Below the pieces are notes generated by a model. That model saw only the letters and a list, made by a program, of their open reading frames with translations, was not told where the DNA came from and did no database searches. DNA of 64,000 bases from Eulemur rufifrons (Eukaryota > Chordata > Mammalia > Primates > Lemuridae), in contig NC_090989.1 in NCBI RefSeq assembly GCF_041146395.1, positions 53,408,501 through 53,472,500 of the forward strand, written 5' to 3'. The position numbers and the translations under genes are program-made. This document shows positions 33,380-46,489 of the stretch, in pieces; positions within the stretch are counted from its first letter, which is position 1, and each line of letters opens with the position of its first letter.

Positions 33380-35465
33380 TTGACTAGGAAGTCTATTTTA
33401 AACCAAAATAAACATCTTTATAAACCTTCTTTTACGATATTCCTTCCCTCTCTATCCTCCACTCAGAATATCTGTTCCTCCAGTTCTCTTTTCCTCATGT
33501 TCAACTCTCCCAAACTCCCTCAGCCCTTCACCTCTTGGAGCTTGCCCCAAATGTACAAAACTCTAATTCCTTATTGGACAAACCAATAATACATACACTG
33601 TCTTTTGTAGTAGTCTCTCTTTATCATCCACTTCTTTAGAACCAAGGAGTGCAAAAACCTTTGGAGTCCCTGGGAAAAGATAAAAATTTAGAATGTTCAT
33701 GAGTTAATAAATTTTTATCAGTAAAATTACTATTTTTTAAATTTAAAAAAGAAATCTTAATGAGGAGTCATAAAATACATAATCAAATAAGAAAATAAAA
33801 TTATCTGCTATTTTTCTGAAGTACAGTTTCAGGATCACTTTGAAAGTCATACCTCATAGGAGAAAAATCTAACAAATCATGATGGTCTAGATAAGGCTGG
33901 GTTGGAACAACTAGCTGAGAAGGAGCGTTAACTTTATTCTTACCATACTGCTGGATGTAGACACTGACACTAATGATTTGGTCACTTTATGGATTTTTGC
34001 TTACTACATATGAAGTCAGGTTAATTTATAACACACTTGATGGTAAGATTTCATTGAACATGAAATTTTCAAAATGATATAGAGTTTTATTGAGCATGTC
34101 ATTGAATGAAATGTACGTATTTATGTGAGGAAAGATGAGGCCAATCTCCAAGGAATCAAACTCCCAAAGTGGAGGCTCATATGGACATTGAGCCTCCTAA
34201 ATGTCGCTGCGGCCCCTTTTTCTTATCCAGGACACTTTGCCTCAAAGTCTATCTTTGCATGGTCAGTATAGGGCAAAAATTATCAATTTAAAGACTTACA
34301 TATGACTTCTTTTGAAAAGAAAAAACTTTTTTTTCACAACAATGTATATTTTCTTTGCCAGTGAAAGTTGGGCTGGTTGGTTTTTAAACTAAGTGTTAAA
34401 TTGCTATTTGTTTCTTCATAGCAAATGACAAAGCCATCATGGTAAAGGGTAAAACTGGGAAAGGTATATGAATTTAGCTCTCATTTTAAGTATAAATAGT
34501 TACTCAAAAATTTTGCTTATTTGACTGAAGCTTTGATGCATGACTGTAGGAGTGCACTGTGAATATTTAATGGCATAAGACAAGACAAATGAGACAAAAC
34601 ATTTAAAAGTTGGATAAATGTTTTGATACTAGAGACGATGGATTATTTGGGACTCTTAGTTCATTCTACGGGATTGGTATAAGAAAAGGATACCACCATT
34701 AGTCATCTTTCTTGACTGAAAAAAAAAAATCAGTTGAAAAATATCTTTCTTAAAGAATTATCAATAGGTTAGAAATTAGCAACTCTGTTAGTCCATCATA
34801 TGCCACAGGCACATTAACTTCTCTGTACAAATTTACAAATCTAAATTTCTACAAAATGTCTGAAAACTTTGTTCTTCAGAATCCTGAACATCACATCATA
34901 GTGATTTTCTTGACTTTTTTTATAAGCAGTGAAAATAAATATTATTATGTATATAGACACTTTTATGTGAATCTGGTTTCTTAAGTTGACATGAGTAAAA
35001 AAAAAGTAATTGCCTAAACCCTGGACCTGATACAGTGTTACGTCTCTTCAATTTATAACATTCTATCTAACAGTTGATCCACTGAAAGCAACAGCACTTT
35101 AATCATTAAGCAAGAAGACATACAGGAAAGTCTTCGGCCTTCCCCTCCCTCCTTTGTAAACAGTATTTTTTATTCAAAAAATATAAAGAGAATGCACTAT
35201 GTAGCTAGGAACCTGAAAGAAATTTACTATTAGAATGAGCTTTTAAAGTTCTTCTCCAAGGCCCCAGGAAGTAGAAAACAAATCCATTTCTACTTCCTTT
35301 TAAAATTTATGGCCTTTTCAGATTCCACAGCACAAGAGTTAATATTTTAGTGTGAAAAAATTTCTCTTTCAGATAACAAACATAAGGCAAAAAAATTTTG
35401 TAGAAGTGCTACATTCCTACCTAAATTAAATATGCTTAAATGATCACTTGCAGATTTTTAAAAAA
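33380..35465. other. Intergenic, nothing assigned
   Basis: AT-rich. No gene or confident repeat recognised. Confidence 0.4.
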
Positions 35466-35469
35466 TAGA

Positions 35470-38400
35470 TATTTTTTAAAAAAGGAAAAGTAAAACAAGA
35501 GGTGGAATGACAGTTGACTGAATTCAGGAAAAAAAACTGAAGACAAAGACAAGATTAGTTACAAATACAGGCTAAGTTATAGCGTATCAAAGGGAGAAAA
35601 TATTCAATTGAAAATATGAGAGACATTGAAAAAAGAAATAGAAATAATTATGAGAGAAACATTGAAGGAAAATAAAAAAAAGATCACAGAATTATTATCG
35701 ATATAGATAATAGGCAAAAAATCTAACATATGTATAATCAAAATTCTGAATAAAAAAAATAAAACTATGGAGCCAAATATTTAGAACTATATAATACAAG
35801 AAAACTTTTTACTTAATGAAAAGACCAACTGTGTACTCAAGAGATGTGACCCAGAATGAATAATTCTGATATATTTTGCAGTGTAGATAAATATAATATT
35901 AGATTATAAAAAGGGAAAAATTGGGGCAAAAATGTAGGTCACTTAAAAAAATGAGGTTGACATCAATATTCTGAACAGCTGCATAAATGTAATACAAGAG
36001 AGGAGCAACATTTTCAAAAAATACAAGGAAAGAAAATATGTGAAAGGTTTTTTTTCTTATTCAGCTTAGCTTCCCTTCAAGCATCAAGGCTATGGTAAAG
36101 AAAAGCTTCAAACAGAAGAATTCAGGGGTTATAGAACTTATACGTTATAACTGAAGAATCAACCAGAGGATTAACTTTGTTCAAACAGGAGAAAATTGGG
36201 AAAACTTTGGCACAGGGACATGAGCAACCAGTGCATTAATTATAGATCCAAGTCTAACATAAACATTATGAGAAACATAAAAATAGTATGTAAATACTCT
36301 TAAAAAGTCAACATTGTGTCAGAATGACACAGGTAAAAAATGAGAAAAGGGGGAAAGAAGAGGAAAGTGAAATAATTTTACTGATTGCTAATTGCTACAA
36401 ATACAATAAGATTCAAAGGATATCATCTAAAAAGCAATAAGCCAAAATGGAAGAAATGTAAGAAAAAAGGAGATGAAGGACATTATAAAAAGCAGTAGTA
36501 AAAAAGTAACCACTAGGGAAAAAACTTCCTAAAACTCAAAAGTTATTTAAGAAACATGAAACTGATCATATAGGGAAAACACACAGCAAATGTAATATAC
36601 TAAACACAGTAAACATAACAAAATAACATGAAAGAGTTGATATCAAACACATAAGTCGTATCAATAAGTCAAAACTGTTACAATTACCCATTAAAAGGAA
36701 AAATTGATCATATTGGCTTACTGGAAAAACCCTATGCCATATTCAAGAAATACATCTAAAACAAAATGATTAATACTGACAATAAAGAAATAGGCTAAGT
36801 TGTACTAAGTTATATGGAAACAAGAAAGTAGGATTTGAAATACTATACTAAGAAAAGTAAAATTTAGCCCCCCAAATTTAAATAAGACAAAAGTCAGACT
36901 CTTTATAATGCTGAACCATGTAACTCAACACAAAGATATGACCATTACATTTATGCACCAAATAACAACACTTTTATGAAACAAAAACAAGAGATAAGGA
37001 GAAATAGACAAAACACTATTAATAGTAGACTTTAGCATATCATTCCAATACCAAGATAGACCATATGGCCAAAAATATTGGTAATGATACAGGAGGCTTC
37101 AGCTAATGTGGAGATAATGTGTATTTACATATATATTATAAATATTCACATTCAAGCTATCAAGATTCTACTTTCTTCTCAAGCACACACTAATGTTCAT
37201 GAAAATGGACCATACACTAAGTGACACAAAACCCAACAATTTTTATAAGGAGGAATAAAACAAACAACATTCTTTCATCACAGTGCAACTGAAATAGAAA
37301 ATGATAACAAACAAAAAAAAAATCCTGGTCTCTTTCAACTAGAAATTTTGAAACTCTAAGGTAGAAGGAGAATTGCAAACCAATACTGTAAATTTTCTAA
37401 AAGTAAAAATGAAAGCAATACATAGCAGAATCTATAGGATACAATTAAAGCAGAAATTAGAGAGTAATTTCCAGTCCGAAATATATATGCCTATTTATAA
37501 AGAAAGAATGAAATTTAAAAGACTAGAAAAGTACAAATACCACCCAGAAGGAAATAAAACATAAATTAATAATCTAAAATTTTTATAAAATAGAACTAAT
37601 AATTCAAAATACTGATTTTTTTTTTAAATAAGTGAAACAGACCAATTGAATTAAAGTAAGGAAAAAAAGGGGAAGTACAAATACACAAATGACATGGGGG
37701 ATTTGCCAGGAAATAGTAAATTTTAAAAAGTAAAAAAATACTGCTTTGCAGAATTTTATATAAATACAGTTGAAAAATCTAGATAAATACATTCCTAGGA
37801 AAATACAACTTTTCAGAATTGATTCTGTTAAAAAGAGAAAGCTTGATCAAAACAATTTTCTTGGATAAAATACTAGAGAAATCATCAAAGAACTAATCCA
37901 TAAATAAGCATCAGACCAGGTAGTTTCACAGGGGGAAGTTGGCAACATTTCAAAGATCAGATAATCTCAACGCTATTGAAATTGTCCACAGGCACAGAGA
38001 AAAGATGGAAAACCTTTCAAATTCTCTTTATGAAGCAAGTATAATTCTGATACCTATATTTTATACTTCATAAAGTATAACATAAACTTCATAAAGTTAA
38101 CACACAAAAATGAAAACTATATGCCAACACATTTTGAATGTTGATGCAAAAATTGGAAAAATACCAGCAAACTGAATTTACCAGCACATGAACAAGTAGG
38201 ATTTATTTCCAGAATGCAAGGGTCATTAAATATTATGGAATTTATTAAGTTAATTCACCATGTTAATAGGTCTAATGGAAAAATCATTTTAGTATCTCCA
38301 TACATGCAGAAAGATTTTTGAAAAAAACCGTAATATCCATTCCTTATAAAAAAAACTCTCAATAAAATAAGAATCAAGATTACTTTCTTAGCATAATAAA

Positions 38401-38660
38401 AAGCTTGTATTCTGGTACTTAAAGAACAACTGTATTTAATGGGTAAACTCTAGAAGCTTTCCCAATAAAGCAAAGATGACAACTATTTCCACTACCATGT
38501 TGCAGGTATTGGAGGTTTCTAACTGGCAAAATTGTTACAGGAGTAATAATTTTATGATTATTCCCTAAATTGTACATGTATGTTTTGTATATTTTTTTGA
38601 ATGTGTATTTCATAACAAATAGTAAAAAAAAAAAACTACATAAGGAAATCATCCATACAT
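35470..38660 (+). mobile_element. Very old L1 (L1M/L1ME), sense, fragmented
   Basis: Sense ORF2 pieces: 'ctactttcttctcaagcac' and 'ggaccatacactaagtgacacaaa' (endonuclease, 37160-37230), 'agtaaaaatgaaagcaatacatagc' (37400), 'aatacattcctaggaaaatacaa' and 'tctttatgaagcaagtataattctgata' (37780-38060) and 'aatgcaagggtcattaaatatt' (38213). The A-rich 35470-36900 is compatible with L1 5' UTR/ORF1 but is too diverged to place. No open frame. Confidence 0.65.
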
Positions 38661-41300
38661 ATATTTAAAGGACTATTTAATATAATTGTTGTTCATTTGT
38701 ACAATTAAGATCTGTGGCTGATGGCTATAAAACAAGACATTTTCAGCAAAATAAAGGAAACACCACAGATTCAAACACATAGCATGATATATAAAATGGA
38801 TCTATGGCTTTTTAACTGGTAGTGACAAAAATTTAAATCTGGTAATTGATGTATTGTCAACAAGAAAAGAAAAGAAATTTTGAGATTTAAGTATAAAACT
38901 TTCATTTGCAAAAGACAACCAAAGAAAGTTAAATTCAGATTTCAGCTCTGAATTTAAAGAGCCTGGAGCTCATCACTCCCATCCTTATAACAAAAAGATG
39001 CACAAACTGAAAATTAACACCTTTTTTGGACCCATCAGAAAACTGAGTTTTCAGAGCAAAACACCACCTTGAAATCTGGAGGGCAGGCAGATCTAAAGAG
39101 CCACAGCAAAATTTGCTCCCTTGGGACAGAAGCCACTGAAGGCATAAACTAATAGAAGTACTTAAATAGTAATTTTAATGAATTTCTGAAGGTTTCCTGT
39201 GAGCATATGTGAATATCTCCTGCGTGCCTCAGTTTTATGGGGCACTTCAAACTTTTATGGGCTTTTCCTTCAGGAAACTCAACAAGTTCTCATGGAGAAG
39301 ATATGAGAAGGAGTCCGCTTATGGCTCTGGCATGGGGAGGGGAAAAGCAATTATTGTGAAATGCAAATTCTGAGAACTTTCCCCATAACAAAGTTCTAAT
39401 TCTCATGGGAAAAGGCTCTTTCAGAGACCCTTTCCAGAGCTGTAGCAGAAAAGCATCTCTCTTACTCTGGTCTTCTTGCCTCACCTAAGGGAGGGGAAAA
39501 ACTATACAAGAAGAATCATTTGTGAAAGCCACAGGCCAGAGAGAGGACCACTAAAAGGCTGAGATTTAATTGAAAGATTAAGGAATGCCCTCCCCCACAA
39601 CACACCTTACTTTCACACCAACAGAGTTCTAGTAAAATAGCAGTGGATTACAGCCGAAAGACCCACAGGACACAGATTCTCTCTGAGGAAGAGTACTTAC
39701 GAAAGCCCAAAGTGAAGATGAGAGCCAAAAAAAAAAAAAAAAAAAGAGGACAATAGAGAAACTTGAAGCCTCTGTCACCTATATCTACAGCAAAAATTGA
39801 ACAAAACCTAACTCCTAGCCATATGAACATAAATCCTCATACTGGAGGCCTATTTAGTTGAATTCCTATTACCTAATACAATATAGCTGGCATTCAACAA
39901 GGAATAATGAAAGGCAAGTTAAAACAGTCTGAGGAGAACCAGATTCATCAGAACCAGATTCACATATGATACAGATGTTAAACAATAGACACAAAATTTA
40001 CAATAACTATGATTATTATGGGTTCTAATGGAAAAAGTAGATAACATTCAAGAACAGATAGGTAACATAAGCACAGAGATGTCAACTCTAAAGAAGAATC
40101 AACAGAAAATTCTAGAAAGACTTGACATAGTTGAAGAAAGAATCAATGAGCTTGAAGATAGATTGATAGAAAATTCCCAAACTGAAAGGTAAAGAGAAAA
40201 AAAGAATGAAAAAAAATGAAACAGAACATCCAAGAATTGTAAAACAATTTCGAATGATGTGATTTTAAATGATGTGTATATATAATTGGAATATCAGGAG
40301 GAGAAAAAAAATTTGAAGTAGTATCACTGAGAACTTCCAAAATTAATAACAGACATTAAGCTACAAATCCAGGAAGCCCAGAGAATACAAGGCATAATAC
40401 ATATATGTTAAAAAGGTACACCTAGACATATCATATTCAAGCTGCAGAAAACCAAAGATGAAAAATTCTTGCAAAAAGCCAGGAAACACATACACGCACA
40501 CATACAACTTTGACCAATAGAACAAGGGTGAGAATTACAGCAGACTTCTTGTCAAAAAAGATGCAAGCCAGAAGAGAGTGTAATAAAATATTTACAGTGT
40601 TGAAATAAAAAAAAAATCAACCTAGAATTCTATATCCAATAAAACTTTTCTTCAAAAATGAAGACTTTCTCAGACAAATAAAAATGGAGGGAATTCATTG
40701 CCAGAAACATCTACTCTGCAAGAAATGTTAAAAGATTTTTTTTCAGGCAAAAGGAAAATGATATATGTCTTGGGTCTTCATAAAGGAAGGAAGAGTTTTA
40801 GAGAAGGAATAAATGTAGGTAAAAATTAAAAAATATATTTTTTTCTTAACTGATCTAAAAATAGCTATTTAGATTTATAATAACATATTTGATTATAGCA
40901 TGTGAATAAGTGAAGGAAAGACAGCAATGCCACAAGGAATGAGGGAGGAATTGGAAATACTCTGTCATAAGGTATGTGCACTACACATGAATCAAAATAG
41001 TTTTATTTGAGAAGGTGGACTTAAATTTAAAATGTATATTGCAATTCTAGGAAAAATTAGTGTAAATTTTTTAAAGTAGCATAATTGACCTACTAAGAGA
41101 GGAGATAAATTAGAATCTTATAAAATGCTCAATTAGAACCAGAGAAGGCAGTAAAAGAAACCTCTGGCAATTAACTAAAAACAGTTCCAAAACTGGTTGA
41201 TATTAATTCAAAAATATCAATAATCGCTTTATATGTGGAGGGTTTAAAAACACCAGTTAGAAGAAAGAGACTGTCAAGGTAGATTAAAAAACAATACTCA

Positions 41301-41645
41301 GCTGGGCGCGGTGGCTCATGCCTGTAATCCTAGCACTCTGGAAGGCTGAGGCGGGAGGATCGCTTGAGGTCAGGAGTTTGCGACCAGCCTGAGCAAGAGC
41401 GAGACCCCGTCTCTACTAAAAATAGAAAGAAATTATCTGGACAACTAGAAATACATAGAAAAAATTAGCTGGGCGTGGTGGCGCATGCCTGTAGTCCCAG
41501 CTACTCGGGAGGCTGAGCTAGGAGGATCACCTAAGCCCAGGAGTTTGAGGTTGCAGTGAGCTAGGCTGATGCCATGGTACTCACTCTAGCCCCGGCAACA
41601 AAGCGAGACTCTGTCTCAAAAACAAAAAACAAAAAACAAAAAACA
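41301..41645 (+). mobile_element. Full-length strepsirrhine Alu, nested
   Basis: Starts 'gctgggcgcggtggctcatgcc' and ends 'gcgagactctgtctcaaaaacaaaa'. The left arm has 'cctgagcaagagcgagacccc' and the linker has 'aaattatctggacaactag', both diagnostic of lemur/loris Alus rather than human ones. The target duplication is CAATACTCA (41292-41300 and 41648-41656). It has low divergence, so it is among the youngest insertions here. Confidence 0.97.
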
Positions 41646-42189
41646 CCCAATACTCAACTATATGTTGTCTACAAGATAAATTTTTAAAATATAAAGACAT
41701 TGATAGGTTAAAATGAAAGGGTTAGAGAAATATACACCACGCTAATGCTAACCAAAAGAAAGATGAAGTAGCTATACTAACTTTAGATAAAGGATATTTC
41801 ACAATAAGGAAAATTGTCAGGGATAAAATGGGCACTACATAATGATAAAGCAGTCAACATTCTAAGAAGACATAATACGACTAAACATGTATGCATCTAA
41901 CAATAGCACATCAGAATATGTGAGGCAAAACTGATAGAACCAAAAGAATAAATAATTGATAAATCAAGTAGGCAGAAAATCAATAAAAATTTAGTAGACT
42001 TGAATAGCATTATCAAGAAATTTGATCTAATTGATATTTATAGCATATTCCATCCAACAACAGAATATACATTCTTTTCAAGCTTATATAGAAAAATCTA
42101 CCAAGATAGAGTACATTTTGAGTAATGTAAAACATGGGCTAGCAAATTTAAATCATGCAAAGTATGTTTCCAGTATATAATGGAATTAA

Positions 42190-42489
42190 CATGTTAACTG
42201 CTATGCGAGTTGTATTTTACTCATGCTAGTTTTGAGCCCACAGCCTCATGAAGCAAAACCTGGGCAAAATCGTACAGTTGTTTCATAAAAATCTTACTTT
42301 TTGATATTGTTACAATTAATATTGACAAATTAATTCTAAAAATGTGGATTAAATGTATAGAAGTCAATAAATTTCATTTTTCATTAAATTAGAAAGGATT
42401 ATTTCATTTTCAAAGTTTTTATTCTATTTTTGTAATAAAACACCATGGTCCCAGGAAATAATTTTTTTTCTAGTGTAGCAGTCAATGTG
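42190..42489. mobile_element. PiggyBac-like non-autonomous element, 300 bp, TTAA duplication
   Basis: Exactly flanked by TTAA (42186-42189 and 42490-42493). The surrounding L1 is uninterrupted once one TTAA and the element are removed. The termini are inverted: left CATGTTAACTGCTATGC, right (other strand) CACATTGACTGCTACAC. They agree at 12 of 17 positions and all differences are transitions, mostly CpG decay from an inferred CACGTTGACTGCTACGC. No transposase is encoded. TTAA targeting is the hallmark of piggyBac. Confidence 0.85.
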
Positions 42490-42697
42490 TTAAACTAGAA
42501 ACCAATAACAAAGAAAATAGCTAGAAAATCCCCAAATACTTGGAAATGAAACTGCACACTTCTAAATAACATATGGGTCAAAGAGGAAGTCTCAAAAGAC
42601 ATTAAAAATTATCTTGAACTAAATACAACTTATCAAAATTTGTGGAATGTAACAAAACCAGTGCCTAGAGGGAAATGTATAGCATTAAATAGATATA

Positions 42698-43065
42698 CAG
42701 ATAGTCCCTGTGACTTATGATGGTTCAACTTATGATTTTTTGACTTTATGATGGTGCAAAAGCAATATGCATTCAGTAGACACCATACTTTTAGTCCCCA
42801 TACAACCACTTTGTTTTTCACTTTCAGTACAGTATTCAATAAATTACATGACCTATTCAAAACTTTATTATAAAATTAACTTTCTGTTAGATTATTTTTC
42901 TCAACTATAGGCTAATATAAGTGTTCTGAGCACATTTAAGATAGGCTAGATTAAGCTATTATGTTTGGTAGATTAGGTATATTAAGTGCATTTTTGACTT
43001 ACAATATTTTCAACTTATGATGGGTTTATTGGGACATAACCTCATCATAAGTCAAGCAACATCTG
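42698..43065. mobile_element. Tigger-type MITE with TA duplication, nested
   Basis: The left terminus is CAGATAGTCCCTGTGACTT and the reversed right terminus is CAGATGTTGCTTGACTTATG, flanked by TA (42696-42697 and 43066-43067). Contains 'gatggttcaacttatgattttttgac', 'atggtgcaaaagcaatatgcattcagtag' and 'ttcagtacagtattcaataaatta', a known TcMar-Tigger dispersed repeat. It is inserted in L1 ORF2. Confidence 0.88.
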
Positions 43066-45139
43066 TATTAGAAAAGAAGATCTAATATCAATAACCAGAG
43101 TCAATTGCTTTTATACATATAGGTATATTACATACCTATATGTACCTATAAACCTATATAGGAGGAATGAACAATTGAACTTTGAAATTTAAAAAAGTAA
43201 TACCATTAAAATAGTATCCCCCCAAATTAATAATTAGGTATAAATCTAACAAAATATGTACAGGATCTATATATGAAAAACTACAAAACACTGATGAAAA
43301 AAATTAAAGTTCTAAATAAATGTAGAGATAGCCAAAGTCAATTTATTGGAAGAGTCAATATTGTTAAGATGCCAATTCTTCCTCATTTGATTGATAGATT
43401 CAAAGCAACCCAATCAAAATGACAGCAAGCCATTTTGTAGATGTTGAAAAATTCTGAAAAGGCAAAAGACCCAGAATAACCAACACAACACTGAAAAAAA
43501 GTTGGAGGGATCATATTATCTACTTTCAAGACAGTGTGGTATCGATCAAAGAATACACACACAGATCAATAAAATAGAATAGAAAAATCAGAAATAGATT
43601 CATACAAATATAGTCAAGTGATCTTTGACAAAGAAACAAAGGAAATTCAATGGAAAAAGGAAAATGTTTTCAATACATGGTGTTGGAACAATTGGATGTC
43701 TGTAAGAAAAATTGAACCTAGACACAGACCTTATACTTTTTACAAAATTTAATTCAAAATGAATCATAGAATTTAATGTAAAATGAAAACTATAAAAATT
43801 CTTAAAGAAAACATAGGATAAAATACACATGACCTTGTGTTTGATGAGTTTTTAAATACAACATCAAAAGCATGATCCATGAGAGAGAAAATTTATAAGT
43901 TGAACTTTATTAAAATTAAAAATTTCTTATTAAAATAAATAAAAAATTTCTGCTCCATGAAGACACTGTTAAGAAAAGAAAAGAATAGCAAAAACTATTT
44001 TCACAACACATATATGATAAAGGACTTGTATCCAAAATATACAAAAAACTCTTAAAACTCAACAATAAGGAGACGATCCAGTTCTTTAAGCAAAAGATCT
44101 GAATAGAAACCTTGTCAAAGAATATATGTGGATGACAAATTTGCATATGTAAAGGAGCAAGACATCATTTGTCATTAGGAACTGTAAATTAAAACAACAA
44201 TTAGATACCACTACACACTTATTAGGCACACTTACTAGAATAGCCAAAATCCAAACGCTGAAAAAACCAATTGCTGGTGAGGCGCAGAGCAAAAAGAACT
44301 CTCATTTACTGCTGGTAGAAATGTAAAATGGCATGTCCACTTTATAAGATGGCTTGGCAGTTTCTTACAAAACTAACATATTCTTACCACGTGATCCAAC
44401 AATCACATTCCTAGGCTTTTACCCAATTGACTAGAAAATACACAAAACTTGCAAGTGCGATTTTAAATAGCAGCTTTATTCATAATTGGCAAAAACCAGA
44501 AGCAACCAAGATGTCCTTCAATGGATAAACTGTGGTATATCTAAACAATGGAATATTATTCAGTAATAAAAAGAAATGACCTATTAACCCACAAAAGACA
44601 TGGATATGTCTTAAATGCATATTTCTAAGTAATAGATGCCAGTCTGGAAAATACTGTATGATTTCAATTATATGATGTTCTAGAAAAGCAAAACTATAGA
44701 GATAGTAAACAGATCAATGGTTTTGGGGAGTTTGGAAGTGGGGAGTGGGAAGGAGTTAAAGCAGAAAGGATTTTTTTAGCACGACAAAACTCTTCTGTAT
44801 GATATTCTAATGGTGAATATAAGATATTAAATATCTGTCAAAACCCATGGAATTTCATTGCACAAAGAGTAAACTTTCTGTATGCAAAATTTTTAAATTA
44901 TTTACAAGGTCTGAATATCCCAGTATAGAATACAGAATGTGACAAAAGAATTTAAATGTATTACAAATGTATGAAACAACTTTACTGAAGAGGGTGGGAG
45001 AATAAGGTGCTGACTTAAGTGACTCTGGAAATGAATGGATTGTCAAAAAATACTACATAAGAACTGTACTTTGGTTGATAATGTTATTTCCCTTAGGGGT
45101 ATGCATTAATAATTCTGGAACCACTAGGCAGATATGGAA

Positions 45140-46480
45140 AGGCAAAAGGTTAGAATAATCAACACAATACCAAAGAAGACGAAAATTGGGAACGATCATA
45201 TTACCCACTTTCAAGACAGTGTAGAATTGAACAATTAGACAAATGGATGGTGAAAGGTAGAAGGCATGTTTCTCACTGTTGGAGTAGGTGTTTACAAATA
45301 AGGGAGGAGGAGGCTGAACTGTTCATGTGATAATGGAATAGAGTTGGAGAAATAAGTGTAGACAAAGTTTAGCTTAATATAGACAGATATGGATATGTAC
45401 ACATATATTTATAGATGTGTACATATACATATTTCTTGCTCTGTCAGTTGCCAAATCAATAACATCCTAGTAGCAATGGGCATATCCAGCACCCAAATCT
45501 TGATTTTTAATACCATTCTCCAATGAAAGGAACCAGGGTTCCTTGGAGAAATGGCTAATTCTAGGGCTGGGTCAGAAAAAATACAAGAAGAGCTGGCAAA
45601 ATCTTATAGTACCAGAAAATAAGAATGTGCTCAAATAAAACAATAAACACCATTCACACAAGGATGATTGTATGTTAAAGGGACACATGAGCCAACTGAG
45701 AGAGCCCCAAATGGCCAAAGCTGAAACAATTCTAGCTACAAAATTAAGTGCTATTGGATTATAACCCAAAGTATAAAATAATTATCTGAGTCTATCCTGA
45801 AATAAATGATTAAATAAATAAATGGGGGAGAATAGAAAAATATTCCAGGAAAAGGAATTCCAAATAATCATATAGTAATACACACATACTCTGCCCTTAA
45901 AAAGTAGGATCATAACTCCCTGCTTGTTAAACATGGGCTGTGCATAGTAACTTTCTTCTGAACAGTAGCATGGAAAGGGTGAAATAAAAAAGTGTAACTT
46001 TTTAGTGCAGAAAATTGACATTTAAGCCAGGTGATCAAGGTTAGCATTAACACTGATAACTTATAAGGATAGCATGTACCTCTGATATGATGTGATGAGG
46101 ATGACACTTTACCACTGTGGTCATCTTCTCCAAACACATGATCCCAATCTAGTCATGAGAAAAACATCAGATAAATCCCAACTGAGGCACACTTTTCAAA
46201 ATACTGCGCAAGTATTCTTCAAAACTACCAAGGTCATCAAAAACAGTGAAAATCTGAGAAACTGTCAAAACTAAGAGAAGCCTAAAAGAAATATAATTAC
46301 TAAGTGTAGTATGATATCCGAGGTGGGAACATGGACTAGAAAAAGGTACTAAAGGAAAATGGTGTTGATAGACTAAGGAATAAAATTTTTAAAGTGCATG
46401 ACAAAATGAAGTCCTTCACAATATTTCAGGGCAAAATGTGGATAAGTCACTGTATAATTTAGCCCTGTCTAGGTTTACCA
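45140..46480 (+). mobile_element. Second old L1 (L1ME-like) 3' end, sense
   Basis: A short repeat of ORF2 sequence ('gacgaaaattgggaacgatcat', 'actttcaagacagtg') is followed by a long L1ME-type 3' UTR: 'tctcactgttggagtaggtgtttac', 'ggttccttggagaaatggct', 'gagccccaaatggccaaagctg', 'ttatctgagtctatcctgaaataaatg', 'catcttctccaaacacatgatcccaatctagtcatgag'. ORF2 restarts at a position already passed by the preceding element, so this is a separate copy. Confidence 0.75.
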
Positions 46481-46489
46481 AATTGATTT

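Larger units (their letters stand above)
38890..45130 (+). mobile_element. Near-complete decayed L1M, sense, with three nested insertions
   Basis: 5' UTR (about 38890-39880, e.g. 'ggacacagattctctctgaggaagagtactta'), ORF1 (40040-40740, e.g. 'gaatcaatgagcttgaagata' and 'gcagacttcttgtcaaaaaag'), inter-ORF, ORF2 endonuclease (41190-42200), then ORF2 with a large internal deletion around 43090, the ORF2 3' part (43180-44620) and a 3' UTR ('tatctgtcaaaacccatgg', 44835). Insertions at 41301-41645 (Alu), 42190-42489 (piggyBac-like) and 42698-43065 (Tigger-type) split ORF2; L1 sequence is continuous across each once the insertion is removed. All frames are ruined by stops. Confidence 0.88.
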
